A stretch of DNA of 64,000 nucleotides from CBFDBF01 sp050287965 (GTDB lineage: Bacteria; Pseudomonadota; Gammaproteobacteria; Chromatiales; Chromatiaceae): assembly GCA_050287965.1 (NCBI GenBank), contig JBNKCX010000003.1, forward strand, positions 1 through 64,000, read 5' to 3'. Numbering within the stretch: the stretch's first letter is position 1; every line of letters begins with the position of its first letter. Both the position numbers and the translations under genes were made by a program. This document shows positions 7,618 to 16,225 of this stretch, piece by piece. The notes below the pieces were generated by a model, which did not search any database, was not told where the DNA came from, and worked only from the letters and a program-made list of their open reading frames with translations.

Positions 7618-8100
7618 ATGATAAGAGATGCCTGTAAAACCGATGCGGAGGCAATAAGCGGGATATATAACCATTATGTGGAAAACACTATTGTCACCTT
7701 TGAGGAGAAGGTTGTGACGGTAGAGGAAATGACGGCCAGAATTGAAGAGGTGACGGCGAACTATCCGTGGTTGGTATTTGAGAAGGATGGAGAGGTATCG
7801 GGTTTTGCCTACGCCGCCACATGGAAAAGCCGCTGCGCCTACCGGTATTCAGCGGAGAGCACCGTGTATGTGGCGCCCGACCATACATCCCAGGGTATAG
7901 GGTTGCGTCTTTACGAGACGTTGATTTTCAGGTTGAGGGACATGAATATCCATAGCGTGATCGGAGGTATTACGCAACCGAATCCCGCAAGCGTGAAGCT
8001 GCATGAAAGACTGGGGTTTGAGAAGGTCGCCCATTTCAAGCAGGTGGGGTGGAAGTTCGGGGCATGGATCGATGTGGGATATTGGGAGCTTATTCTGTGA
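7618..8100 (+). CDS. GNAT acetyltransferase, phosphinothricin/methionine-sulfone type
   Basis: A 160-residue GNAT enzyme that transfers acetyl from acetyl-CoA. Family marks are AYRYSAESTVYVAPDH, the acetyl-CoA pyrophosphate loop SQGIGLRLYE, then QPNPASVKLHERLGFEKV and the C-terminal VGWKFGAWIDVGYWEL. These fit the phosphinothricin or methionine-sulfone/sulfoximine N-acetyltransferase group. The natural substrate is probably an amino-acid analogue, and resistance to phosphinothricin should not be assumed. ATG 7618 is chosen over an upstream in-frame ATG at 7567 because homology begins with MIRDACKTDAEAI. Confidence 0.88.
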   Translation: MIRDACKTDAEAISGIYNHYVENTIVTFEEKVVTVEEMTARIEEVTANYPWLVFEKDGEVSGFAYAATWKSRCAYRYSAESTVYVAPDHTSQGIGLRLYETLIFRLRDMNIHSVIGGITQPNPASVKLHERLGFEKVAHFKQVGWKFGAWIDVGYWELIL

Positions 8101-8118
8101 AATACGCCAGGTCGCTGA

Positions 8119-8553
8119 ATGACGGATGGGTACCTGAGCATGAAAGCATGTCGGGAATGTACCCATAAAGTATCGGAACAGGCTTTGGCCTGCCCGAACT
8201 GCGGGGCCCCGTATCCCGCGCGGGAGAAGTGGGATGGATGGGGGTTTGAGTATAAGTCCGAGGCAACGTTACTGGGTCTGCCCCTGCTTCATGTCTCCTT
8301 CAAGTATCGTCCTAACTATATGCCGGTACCTGCAAAGGGGGTCATTGCAATCGGCCAGTTTGCCTACGGAATACTGACCATATCGCAATTCGGTCTGGGA
8401 GTTGTGAGTATCGGACAGTTTGCGATCGCGGGTTATGCCCTGGCTCAGATCGGTTTCGCTTATTCGCTGATCGCACAATTGGGGATCTATATCCACGAGG
8501 GATACGGTCAGGTGGTAAAAAGCCTGGCGGAACTGCTTGTGCTTCTGCCCTGA
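8119..8553 (+). CDS. Zinc-ribbon protein with repetitive hydrophobic IGQFA-type repeats
   Basis: A 144-residue protein. The N-terminus has a zinc-ribbon pattern, CRECTHKVSEQALACPNC (two CxxC pairs). The rest contains short hydrophobic repeats (IAIGQFAYGIL, ISQFGLGVV, SIGQFAIAG, LAQIGFAYS, IAQLGIYI) of about ten residues, typical of a regular beta-helix-like or membrane-associated repeat. The start may be ATG 8119 or ATG 8140 (MKACREC). Function is unknown; similar zinc-ribbon plus repeat proteins are annotated as hypothetical. Confidence 0.6.
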   Translation: MTDGYLSMKACRECTHKVSEQALACPNCGAPYPAREKWDGWGFEYKSEATLLGLPLLHVSFKYRPNYMPVPAKGVIAIGQFAYGILTISQFGLGVVSIGQFAIAGYALAQIGFAYSLIAQLGIYIHEGYGQVVKSLAELLVLLP

Positions 8554-8569
8554 GATCGAGTTGAAATAA

Positions 8570-8591
8570 CCGGCCTTCGCCGGAATGACGG
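8570..8591. repeat. Half copy of a REP-like palindromic repeat
   Basis: CCGGCCTTCGCCGG followed by AATGACGG resembles one arm of the larger repeat at 19343-19422, which ends CCGGAATGACG. It lies between convergent genes and may act as a bidirectional terminator. Confidence 0.4.
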
Positions 8592-8610
8592 AAGGGGTCC
8601 CGCGGAGATT

Positions 8611-9447
8611 TCAGGATGCATCCGGTACCGGCCGGTCCGCTTCGCCCAGGTATTCCACGTCTTCACAATGCAGGGGGAAGAAGCCCTCGGCGGGATTGTC
8701 CGCCGCCTCGGCGAAACAGGCGTGAACCCCGGAGGAGACCCAGGTGCTCAGAAGGCGGTAGATCTCGGTCGCAGAATACCCTTCGTCCGAGAGGAACGCC
8801 ACGCAGTATCCGGCCAGATTCATTCCTTCCTGATAGGTTTCCAGCAGGTAGCGCTCCACCTCATAGGCCAGTGCCAGATGCCTCCCCGCCTCGAATCCCA
8901 GCTCCCGCGCAACCCGTTCCATGGCGGCGATCCGTTCATCTCCGGTTGCCAGGGGTCGCGCGTAGCCGACGATGTTCGGGATCGGTCGGTCCCGATGGCG
9001 GGGCGCCGTCTCGACGATCTGTTTCACCGATTCCCCGGCGACATGCCGTTCAAGGGCGGAGGTGATGAAATCCGCGGCAGCTGACAGGGTACCGGGGCCG
9101 TACATGCGTGAATCGGCGGCCAGAATTCCGGCGCAGACGGCGGCCACCGGTGAGGTACGCAGGGTACCTGAGAGACTGCCGATCTGATTGCACCAGATCC
9201 GCGCATCCGGCCAGCTCAGGCAGATAAAGAGGGCCTCCAGCCAATCCGCGAGTTGCCTGGAAGGCAGCCGGCCGGTGGTATTCAACACCAGTACCTGGAA
9301 ATAGGAGGCTTCGCCCACCAGGTCCTCCATCATGGAGTAGCCGTGGTTGTGGACCGCCTTGCCGATCTCCCAGCCTCCCTTGCGGGTGCGGATAACGCCG
9401 CGCCGGGAATCCCAATAGTCGTATTCAGGTTTTGCGTGCTTGTTCAT
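8611..9447 (-). CDS. Citrate-synthase-like protein with altered active site (second paralogue)
   Basis: A 278-residue protein with the citrate synthase/citryl-CoA lyase fold pattern: an N-terminal domain-opening motif (HNHGYSMMEDLVGEASYFQVLVL, about residues 34-56), LPSRQLADWLE, and GYARPLATGDERI (161-173), which stands where citrate synthases have GFGHPxY-DPR. By eye, both catalytic His sites are replaced: YGPGT (116-120) for the first, and GYARP for the second. It may be an inactive partner or have changed chemistry. The start overlaps the end of the upstream paralogue by 23 bp, so translation is coupled. It is the last gene of an operon with a ThDP enzyme. Confidence 0.7.
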   Translation of the reverse strand: MNKHAKPEYDYWDSRRGVIRTRKGGWEIGKAVHNHGYSMMEDLVGEASYFQVLVLNTTGRLPSRQLADWLEALFICLSWPDARIWCNQIGSLSGTLRTSPVAAVCAGILAADSRMYGPGTLSAAADFITSALERHVAGESVKQIVETAPRHRDRPIPNIVGYARPLATGDERIAAMERVARELGFEAGRHLALAYEVERYLLETYQEGMNLAGYCVAFLSDEGYSATEIYRLLSTWVSSGVHACFAEAADNPAEGFFPLHCEDVEYLGEADRPVPDAS

Positions 9448-10255
9448 CGATCAGATAGTGCTCCTCGTCCAGAAACGGCATGCTGGTGATCGGTTTGTCC
9501 GCCAACTCCAGACCGTGGGCTAGAAGGCCGGGTGCCACCAGCAGCTGAAACAGTCCCGCCCCCTCCCTGGGCTCGAAACCCAGGTCCGTCAGGGCGGCGG
9601 CCACAACACCCGTGCTCAGCCAGCCCACTGGAGAAGAGCCCAGCGCGGAGACCAGGCGTTCACCCCACTGCAGCGTGGCCGTATCCTCGCTGCAGGTCAT
9701 CAAATGCCGGACGAGCTGCGCAGGCATCGGGTCTCTGCCGCCGAAGCGGGTACCGAAACCGGGCAGGGGGTGCCAGTCTTCGTTTTCCGGCGGGATGGAC
9801 TCCGGTATCTGTTCAGCCAGGGCTGCGGCATCCCGTTCGTGGTTGGCCTGAAAAAAACGCATGGCGGAGATCACTTCGCCGCCGCCGAGGTGAGCCCCGC
9901 CCGCGGCCTGTAATCCGATCGGCAGGATATGGGCGGTGTGGGTGCGGGCGACACCGGCGTTCATCGCTGCACGGGTGGCAGGATAGCGGGGCCCGGGGTT
10001 AATGCAGCCGATCATCAAGCCTTCCAGAAGCCTCGCCTGGGATGTCGTCGGCAGGTCGCCGCGAAACAGGAGATACAGGACATCCACGAAGCTGCGTTTT
10101 TCCAGAAGCGCCATAAGATCGTAGCCGCGGCAGCGGCAGGACTCTGCCAGATAAGGGTTGCCGGGTGCCGGTACTTCCCGCCAGATCGACGTGGGTGTGC
10201 GTCGACTGAACCGGTCACCCCGGCTGCGCACCTCAGGCTTGTCTTTTCCGCTCAT
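9425..10255 (-). CDS. Citrate-synthase/citryl-CoA-lyase-like protein (first paralogue)
   Basis: A 276-residue citrate-synthase superfamily protein. RCRGYDLMALLEKRSFVDVLYLL (41-63) matches the substrate-domain opening; GGAHLGGG (119-126) keeps a His where the first catalytic His lies; GFGTRFGGRDP (166-176) has Thr in place of the His of GFGHR. Such enzymes condense acyl-CoA with a 2-oxoacid or cleave citryl-CoA-like thioesters. With the partner at 8611-9447 it may form a heteromer. It lies 16 bp after the ThDP enzyme gene on the same strand. The substrate is unknown, and the missing His argues against ordinary citrate synthase activity. Confidence 0.7.
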   Translation of the reverse strand: MSGKDKPEVRSRGDRFSRRTPTSIWREVPAPGNPYLAESCRCRGYDLMALLEKRSFVDVLYLLFRGDLPTTSQARLLEGLMIGCINPGPRYPATRAAMNAGVARTHTAHILPIGLQAAGGAHLGGGEVISAMRFFQANHERDAAALAEQIPESIPPENEDWHPLPGFGTRFGGRDPMPAQLVRHLMTCSEDTATLQWGERLVSALGSSPVGWLSTGVVAAALTDLGFEPREGAGLFQLLVAPGLLAHGLELADKPITSMPFLDEEHYLIDEQARKT

Positions 10256-10271
10256 GGCATTATCCCGTTTA

Positions 10272-12116
10272 CTAGTTGTTGAAACCGGTCTGTTTTTTCC
10301 CGGTCTGTTGTGCCAGGGAGCTTACGCGCACCCCCATCGGCGGTACCACTTCCGAATCGATATAGACATCCAGCAGCGTCGGTCCCTTGCGCCGGCATAT
10401 GGCATCGATATCCAGCCCGGCCATGTCTCTGGCGGTGCGAATCCGGAAGGCCTGGGCCCCCATGGCCTGCGCCATGGCACAGAAATCGACGGCGGGTAGT
10501 TGGTAGCCGGTCTCCTCGGCCCCTCCCAGGCGTTGACCGTGCTTCACCATGCCCAGGGCCTGATCGTTCAAGATGACGTAAACGACGCAGAGCCTTTCCG
10601 CAACGGCCACGGTGATCTCCTGCCCGTTCATCAGATAACTGCCGTCACCGGTGATGCAGATTGTTGGAACATCCGGATTGCCCAGTGCGGTGCCGACCGA
10701 CGCGCCGATTGCCCAGCCCATGGTGCCGAAGCCCATCCCCACGCGGTAGTTTCCGGGCCGGCGAGGGTGAAGATAGTGTGTGGTCCAGACAAAACTGTTG
10801 CCGGCATCCGCGAGAAATCGCGTCTCCGGGGGGAACAGGCAGGTGAGTTCACAGATCAGCCGTTGCGGCGTGATGATTCCGTCGTCATTGCGGTATTTGG
10901 AGGCATCCTGCAGCGCGATTTGCCGGGGTGCGCACCGGGTGCGGTCGTCGTTGCGGCGATCAGATGGTATGTCGATCGATCCCTGGGCGCGGGTTTCTTC
11001 GCCGTCTTGATGGGGTTTGTGTGTTCCCTTTATTCTTGTGCACTCCACCAACCGCTTGAAAATGGTGCCGATATGCCCGTGAAGGTGCATGCGCGCCATG
11101 GGGGAGCGGGAGAAGTTTTCCGCGATATCGTCGATGTGGATCAGTTTTTCGTTAAGCAGCGCCATGCGGTCCCAGCCGCTGGTAGCGAATTCGTCCAGAC
11201 TGGTTCCGATCGCAAGAATACAGTCCGTTTTCTTATCCATCAGTATCTGCCGGGCGCTTTCGTGCCCGGCGAAACCGAATACTCCCCGATACAGGGGATG
11301 ATAGACATCAACCCAGGTCTTGCCCTGCGGGGTGGTGACCACATGGGCGCCGGTAAGCACGGCAAATTTCATTACCGCGCCGATGGCATTGCCGCACCCG
11401 TGGCCGACTACCAGGACCATCTGTTTCGACTCCTCAAGTATCGAACAGAGGCGTTCCAGGGAATTGCTGTCCAGCAGGGCGTGCTCTTGAATCAGATCGT
11501 GCAGGCGTGACACGGGTGCGGTTTGTTGCCAGGGTGTGCTGAAGACATCGCGGGGGATACTGAGGTGAGCGGGGCCGCGCGGTGAACGAAAGGCCGCCAT
11601 GACAGCCGCGATCAATTTCCCCTCCAGCTGCTTGGGGTGCGAGACCAGGGTGTTGTAGACACAGCAGTGTCGGAACATGCTGACAGTGTCGATCGCGGTG
11701 CAGGAAGACTCCTGGAGGGCCCTGCGGCCGAAATTCGGCAATGCGGTTTGGGCGCTGATCACCAGCATCGGGGTATTGTCGGCATAGGCCGTTGCCACGC
11801 CGGTTATCAGGTTGGTGGCACCCGGTCCGGTGGTGGCGCAGCAGACTCCGAGTTTACCGGTCTCACGGGTATAGCCGTCGGCCATGAAGGCCGCCCCGGT
11901 CTCGTGGCGTGACACGACGCCGCGAATGCCTCCCCGGCGTTCACTTCTGGCCAATGCATTATATAAAGGCTCGATGGCGCCTCCCGGAACACCGAAGATG
12001 TACTCCACACCCAGTTGTTCCAGGTAAGTGACAAACAGGTCACTTAAATCGGTTATCCCGTCCGTAATATAGCCATCGTCGTTTGTTAATTCTTTACGAC
12101 GCATGATGTGGTTCAA
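10272..12116 (-). CDS. ThDP-dependent enzyme, acetolactate-synthase-like
   Basis: A 614-residue protein with the three domains of the acetolactate synthase/pyruvate oxidase superfamily. In the N-terminal Pyr domain, FGVPGGAIEPLYNAL and SRHETGAAFMADGYTR carry the ThDP-activating Glu. The central domain includes LVVGHGCGNAIGAV. The C-terminal PP domain has GDGSYLMNGQEI and VILNDQALGMVKHGQ (the Mg-ThDP GDG...N motif). It probably decarboxylates a 2-oxoacid and may transfer the product to an acceptor. A low-complexity insert at about residues 365-405 is unusual. Two starts are possible, 12116 and ATG 12104. It opens an operon with two citrate-synthase-like genes, so the products probably act in one small pathway, but no substrate can be deduced. 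Confidence 0.8.
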   Translation of the reverse strand: MNHIMRRKELTNDDGYITDGITDLSDLFVTYLEQLGVEYIFGVPGGAIEPLYNALARSERRGGIRGVVSRHETGAAFMADGYTRETGKLGVCCATTGPGATNLITGVATAYADNTPMLVISAQTALPNFGRRALQESSCTAIDTVSMFRHCCVYNTLVSHPKQLEGKLIAAVMAAFRSPRGPAHLSIPRDVFSTPWQQTAPVSRLHDLIQEHALLDSNSLERLCSILEESKQMVLVVGHGCGNAIGAVMKFAVLTGAHVVTTPQGKTWVDVYHPLYRGVFGFAGHESARQILMDKKTDCILAIGTSLDEFATSGWDRMALLNEKLIHIDDIAENFSRSPMARMHLHGHIGTIFKRLVECTRIKGTHKPHQDGEETRAQGSIDIPSDRRNDDRTRCAPRQIALQDASKYRNDDGIITPQRLICELTCLFPPETRFLADAGNSFVWTTHYLHPRRPGNYRVGMGFGTMGWAIGASVGTALGNPDVPTICITGDGSYLMNGQEITVAVAERLCVVYVILNDQALGMVKHGQRLGGAEETGYQLPAVDFCAMAQAMGAQAFRIRTARDMAGLDIDAICRRKGPTLLDVYIDSEVVPPMGVRVSSLAQQTGKKQTGFNN

Positions 12117-12423
12117 ATTCTATTGCTATTCTAGTTGAAGGAACACCCATATGTTGGGCGATGAATAAAAAAAGAGTAGACGTCAAAACGTGTTCTATCC
12201 ATTCGGCTCGGTATCCTTGTATGACCTGTATTCAGGAGACATCATCGACTTGAAACAGTTCTAAAAGATCCCTGATCTGAGAACCCGTTATCGAAATCGT
12301 CGGCTGGACGGGGGGAGAGTGCCGCCTTCAATGGTCAGCGAGACTGGCGTAAACGGAGTATTTCAGGCAAAGTTGTGGAGGCCGTTGTGTGACCACCACA
12401 ATAACGGGATAGGGAGAAAGACA
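12117..12423. other. Divergent intergenic region
   Basis: About 300 bp between the ThDP operon (minus) and the PEP-CTERM type gene (plus). It should contain both promoters. TTGAAA near 12250 could be a -35 for the plus-strand gene, but no convincing -10 follows. No gene is seen. Confidence 0.4.
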
Positions 12424-13278
12424 ATGTGCAGAAGGAAGCAGACGCAGATTTGCCTGATGGTGCTGTTTATTATGGGCCTTTTCCTGGCCACCGCGGTCCA
12501 GGCAGCCCCATACAACTTCCAGCTGGATCGTTTTGAATTGGTTGGAAATCCCCCTTTCAACGCCGTCGATGAGTTCGACGACGGCAACCTGGATCTGCTG
12601 TTCTGGGAGATCTATGACGATACCGTGATCGAATCCGGCTCTACCGTGAGTTTTCGCAACCCTGGAACAGTAAATCAGGGTGAGTTCGGCACGTTGTCGA
12701 TTAAAAGCGAGATGAGCTACATCCATGGCAATTACCCGATAACGGATCAAGCCGGCGATTATGCAGTGACTTCGACCTGGGTACCGGCAATACCGGGTGT
12801 TAATCAATTGTACTGGATGAAGCTGATCACGGATGAAAACCTGGTTGAACGGGAGCGTATCCAGATTGGCGTGGGCAATTTTGACGCGGATATTTCCGGG
12901 TACCTCGGATTGCCTTCCGGTCCCCTGGTGTTTTTTGGCCGTTCGGCGGATATTCCAGGTGGGGATTTCGCCTTTCAGGGTTTTACCTTTACACCGGCTG
13001 ATTTGGCAGGGGATATATTGCTTCGTCTGGCGTTTGATGCGGATCAGGAACTGTTTGCAGGTTCCTTCAGCCTGGACGGGGGTGCCGGTTTCCTGAACCC
13101 ATTTACGGACGTCGCGGCGAACGACGCAAGGATTCTGGATCACGCGGAGCTGGTAATAGGTGTGGAGTCCTGGGAGGTTGTGGAAGCCGTTCCGGCTCCT
13201 TCCGTACTGTTGCTTATGCTTTCCGGGCTTGCCTGTCTGGTCGGGATGAAATCGTTCCGCCGGGGAAGAATCGGCTGA
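12424..13278 (+). CDS. Secreted PEP-CTERM type protein
   Basis: A 284-residue exported protein. A signal peptide (MCRRKQTQICLMVLFIMGLFLATAVQA) begins at ATG 12424, which follows AGGGAGAAAGAC; the frame is open upstream, but the region lacks a ribosome site. The mature part is a beta-rich, acidic domain of concanavalin-like character. The C-terminus VPAPSVLLLMLSGLACLVGMKSFRRGRIG has the layout of a PEP-CTERM sorting signal: a VPxP motif, a transmembrane helix and a basic end. Such signals are processed by exosortase, and no exosortase gene is in this window. It may be part of the biofilm or surface matrix. Confidence 0.75.
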   Translation: MCRRKQTQICLMVLFIMGLFLATAVQAAPYNFQLDRFELVGNPPFNAVDEFDDGNLDLLFWEIYDDTVIESGSTVSFRNPGTVNQGEFGTLSIKSEMSYIHGNYPITDQAGDYAVTSTWVPAIPGVNQLYWMKLITDENLVERERIQIGVGNFDADISGYLGLPSGPLVFFGRSADIPGGDFAFQGFTFTPADLAGDILLRLAFDADQELFAGSFSLDGGAGFLNPFTDVAANDARILDHAELVIGVESWEVVEAVPAPSVLLLMLSGLACLVGMKSFRRGRIG

Positions 13279-13344
13279 GTGGAAAAAGCGTGCCTGGGGG
13301 ATTCCTGATCCGCCGTCTGAAAGCGGAAACCGCATAATAGCGGC

Positions 13345-15120
13345 TCAGGCGGGATCAGGTTCCGCAGGCACCACCCGATTTCGTCCCTCCTGTTTGGCCC
13401 GGTAGAGGGCGGAATCGACCACCTGCAGTAATAGGTCAACGGTCTTGCCGTGTTGCGGTGCCGTCGCCACACCAAAGGAAACCGTGATCCCGGGGAGTGA
13501 CTTACCGTTCAATGAGAGGGATAAGGCCTCGACAGTGGCGCGGGCCTTTTCCGCGACTGCCAGCGCACCCTGCAGATCAGTTTCCGGCAGAAGCAGCAGG
13601 AACTCTTCGCCGCCGTAGCGGAATATGGCGTCGTGTTTGCGCAGCAGTTCCCATACCGACCGGGCCACTTCCTTCAGCACATGGTCACCGGTGATATGCC
13701 CCAGATCGTCGTTGATGCGCTTGAAATGGTCGATGTCGAACATCACCAGTGACAACGGGTGGTCGTAGCGCTTGGCTCGTGAAAGTTCTTCCAGGAGATC
13801 CCCCTCCAGCCGGTGGCGGTTATAGGCGCCGGTCAGGGCGTCATGTTCCGCCTCGTGTTGCAGCAGGCGGTTGGCTTCTTCCACCTCTTCAGTCAGTGCA
13901 TCGATGAATTGAAACAGTCTGCTGGTGATGCGGATGTGGCGCATGCGGTAGCGATCGCCGTCGTCGTTCACTTTTACTCTGTCGCTTTCTGCAGAACCCC
14001 GTTTATCACCTTCCCGCATGGCGACAACCACTTGGCTGGAATTTAGCAGTTGCGGTTTCCCACCAAGGCGGATGAACTCTCCATAGGTGAAAAATCCGGC
14101 TACCGGCGCGAGCTTCTGGAACGGCCGGGTCTCGAGCTTTGTCTCCTGTTGCAGGAAGAAACGGCGGCAGACACAGGAGTATAGAAGGATCGCCTCCGGC
14201 TGGAACGCTTCCAATACTGCAACAGTACCGCGGGTATCTTCCATGACAGTGTCGATATCGAGATACCCGAGACGGGCGGATTCACCGCTGTACACGTCGG
14301 CTACCAGGGACACCGCACCATCTGCATCGCAGGTAACGGGGTTGCGTGCCAGTATCTGGCCATCCCGTTCCACCAGCAGCGGAAACTCCAGTAAAAACAG
14401 CTCCTCGCCGGGTTCGATGCTGAGATAACGGCTATAAACGTTGAATGCCGGCTGATTGTCGATAGTGCAGATCCTGTTATCTTCGACGTCGGTAAGGGTC
14501 ATGCGCGGACCCAACCCCTCCCACCCGAAGAACAGATCTGTTGCTATATGCAGGGTCTCGCTCTGGAAGCCGATCGCGAGGACCCCGGACTCGAATGTAT
14601 TTTCGGTGTTGAATATGAACGATTTTCCGCTTTTCTCCTCGGTGCCCGCTCCGCCGCCAAACAATGTCACCTCGGGCAGCAAGGCGTTGATGCCGTCAAG
14701 CAGGCGGACGCAATCAAGATTTGTCGGTGGCGCCAGCAGCAAGAGTCCCTGCAAATGGTTGAGCTCGGAGAAAGTGCGGCCGACTACCTCGCCGGTGGCG
14801 TATTCTTCGCCGCGACGGCATTCCAGAAACGAGGAATGAAGGTTGGTGGATGAAAAACTGAGCAGTGACAGAACCGTTGTTCCGGTCTGTATGTTGCCTT
14901 CGGTAATCTCGCCGCTGGAGGAAACACCGGCCACAATCGCCTGGGGCAGCGATTTTCTGATCTGGAGGGCTAACGATTCAATCCATGACGTATCGATGCG
15001 TCCGGAGAAGATCTGGACCAATATCGCGCTGGCGGAAATCGTCGCCTCGCGCACCTCCGGTTGCTCCAGGAATCCCGTTATATCCTGAGAGTTGTCGACG
15101 TTTGCAATAAAATGTTTCAT
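13345..15120 (-). CDS. FIST-domain sensor diguanylate cyclase
   Basis: A 591-residue protein. Residues 1-210 form a FIST N domain (AGVSSSGEI, LFGGGAG) and 215-370 a FIST C domain, both predicted to bind small ligands such as amino acids. A short helix (about 390-415) links to a GGDEF domain. The active-site loop is GGEEF (503-507), and an inhibitory I-site RxxD (RKHD, 494-497) lies five residues before it, so the cyclase should be active and product-inhibited. It has no transmembrane segment and should sense cytoplasmic ligands. The start is ATG 15120 (MKHFIANVD), with an in-frame alternative at 15138. An HDOD gene follows upstream on the same strand. Confidence 0.88.
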   Translation of the reverse strand: MKHFIANVDNSQDITGFLEQPEVREATISASAILVQIFSGRIDTSWIESLALQIRKSLPQAIVAGVSSSGEITEGNIQTGTTVLSLLSFSSTNLHSSFLECRRGEEYATGEVVGRTFSELNHLQGLLLLAPPTNLDCVRLLDGINALLPEVTLFGGGAGTEEKSGKSFIFNTENTFESGVLAIGFQSETLHIATDLFFGWEGLGPRMTLTDVEDNRICTIDNQPAFNVYSRYLSIEPGEELFLLEFPLLVERDGQILARNPVTCDADGAVSLVADVYSGESARLGYLDIDTVMEDTRGTVAVLEAFQPEAILLYSCVCRRFFLQQETKLETRPFQKLAPVAGFFTYGEFIRLGGKPQLLNSSQVVVAMREGDKRGSAESDRVKVNDDGDRYRMRHIRITSRLFQFIDALTEEVEEANRLLQHEAEHDALTGAYNRHRLEGDLLEELSRAKRYDHPLSLVMFDIDHFKRINDDLGHITGDHVLKEVARSVWELLRKHDAIFRYGGEEFLLLLPETDLQGALAVAEKARATVEALSLSLNGKSLPGITVSFGVATAPQHGKTVDLLLQVVDSALYRAKQEGRNRVVPAEPDPA

Positions 15121-15175
15121 CGCATAAACCCTATGCAAACGGTTTCACCGGCTTCCTATCCAGAATTTCAGGCTC

Positions 15176-16012
15176 TCAGCTTAAAAACATATCCTCGACC
15201 TCTCTTACCTCTTCCGCCATCCCTTCTATGGCGACGATTTCGATCTCCGGTTCAAGACCGACCTTGGCGAATGCCGGAACCCGGCTCCAGTCGGCTTGGG
15301 CTGAGGGGTGGTGAGAGGGCAGAGATTGGAGGCGGGAGACCAGAACAACGTCCACATAGTCCGCCTTTGGTCCTTTGTCATATTCCAGGTTCTGATAGTT
15401 TTCAGGAACAGAAACAAGGGTTGCCGGGAAGTTCCACTCCTCCAGAATCTGCTTCCCGATTATGGGATTGAGGCTCTCCACCAGATGGTCCAGCTGTTGT
15501 TCGCTGCGCATCAGCTCCGGATGGGCGTCGGCCATCATCAGCACGGGCAGACTTCCGATGTTATGTATCAGGCCGGCAAGCATCGCCTGTTCGGAATCGA
15601 GGTGGGGGATTTGCTTCGCCAGGGCCCTGGATATCGCCGCAACCTTTACCCCTTCCTCCCATACCGCCCGCAGGTGCTTGTCCAGAGTGCTGGATGTGGC
15701 CTGGAATATCTGTTTCATTGCGAGGCTGGTGATCAGGTTGCGCACCAGATTATTACCCAGGCGGTTTACCGCCATCTGGATATTCTCTATGGGTACCCGA
15801 CCACGGTAAAGCGGGCTGTTGGCTACCTGTAACAGTCGCGCGGCAAGGGCGCCGTCGGTGGCGACGATATCCGCTATCTGTTTACTGGTAACGTTCTCGC
15901 TCTCCATAGCATCGCGTACCCGCAGGGCCACTTCCGGAAGCGTGGGCAGGGTAATTTTGTTCTCGTGAATGGCGGTTTGGAGTTCTTCAAGGAATTCCTG
16001 TTCGTTGATCAT
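15176..16012 (-). CDS. HDOD-domain signalling protein
   Basis: A 278-residue protein formed mostly of one HDOD domain: TLPTLPEVALRVRDAM, DGALAARLLQVANSPLYRG, then NRLGNNLVRNLITSLAM and AGLIHNIGSLPVL. HDOD domains resemble HD hydrolases but usually lack metal ligands, and they act as scaffolds in bacterial signalling. It lies 55 bp upstream of the FIST-GGDEF gene on the same strand, which suggests a shared transcript and joint work in c-di-GMP-related control. The rest of the gap to YgfZ (16013-16225) shows no gene. Confidence 0.85.
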   Translation of the reverse strand: MINEQEFLEELQTAIHENKITLPTLPEVALRVRDAMESENVTSKQIADIVATDGALAARLLQVANSPLYRGRVPIENIQMAVNRLGNNLVRNLITSLAMKQIFQATSSTLDKHLRAVWEEGVKVAAISRALAKQIPHLDSEQAMLAGLIHNIGSLPVLMMADAHPELMRSEQQLDHLVESLNPIIGKQILEEWNFPATLVSVPENYQNLEYDKGPKADYVDVVLVSRLQSLPSHHPSAQADWSRVPAFAKVGLEPEIEIVAIEGMAEEVREVEDMFLS

Positions 16013-16225
16013 AGCTACACAGTACTCTAGAGGTTGATTTGACCTTATTCCCTTTTTTTGAGAGGAAATGGTGCGCGGTACAGCACTTCCGTTCCTAAAT
16101 GTATATATTGGCAGGAAGCGGGAAAAGTAAAGTAAATAACGGTTGTCGATAGGTGCCGGGGCAGCGACCTTCCTGCAAGCTTGTCTGTGGTAGTTATTCC
16201 TTGAATATCAATTGATTAGGGGTGA

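Noticed and set aside
8611..10255. Plus-strand open frames opposite the citrate-synthase-like genes
   Set aside because: Antisense frames of high-G+C genes; the minus-strand products have clear family motifs.
7618..12116. Phosphinothricin/phosphonate biosynthesis cluster (PAT-like gene near a citrate-synthase-like and ThDP operon)
   Set aside because: No PEP mutase or other phosphonate gene is present, the acetyltransferase lies in a separate mobile region on the other strand, and the family name does not fix the substrate.
10272..12116. Calling the ThDP enzyme ilvB/ilvG (acetolactate synthase)
   Set aside because: No ilvN/ilvC neighbours, and it sits in an operon with citrate-synthase-like genes, so a branched-chain role is unsupported.
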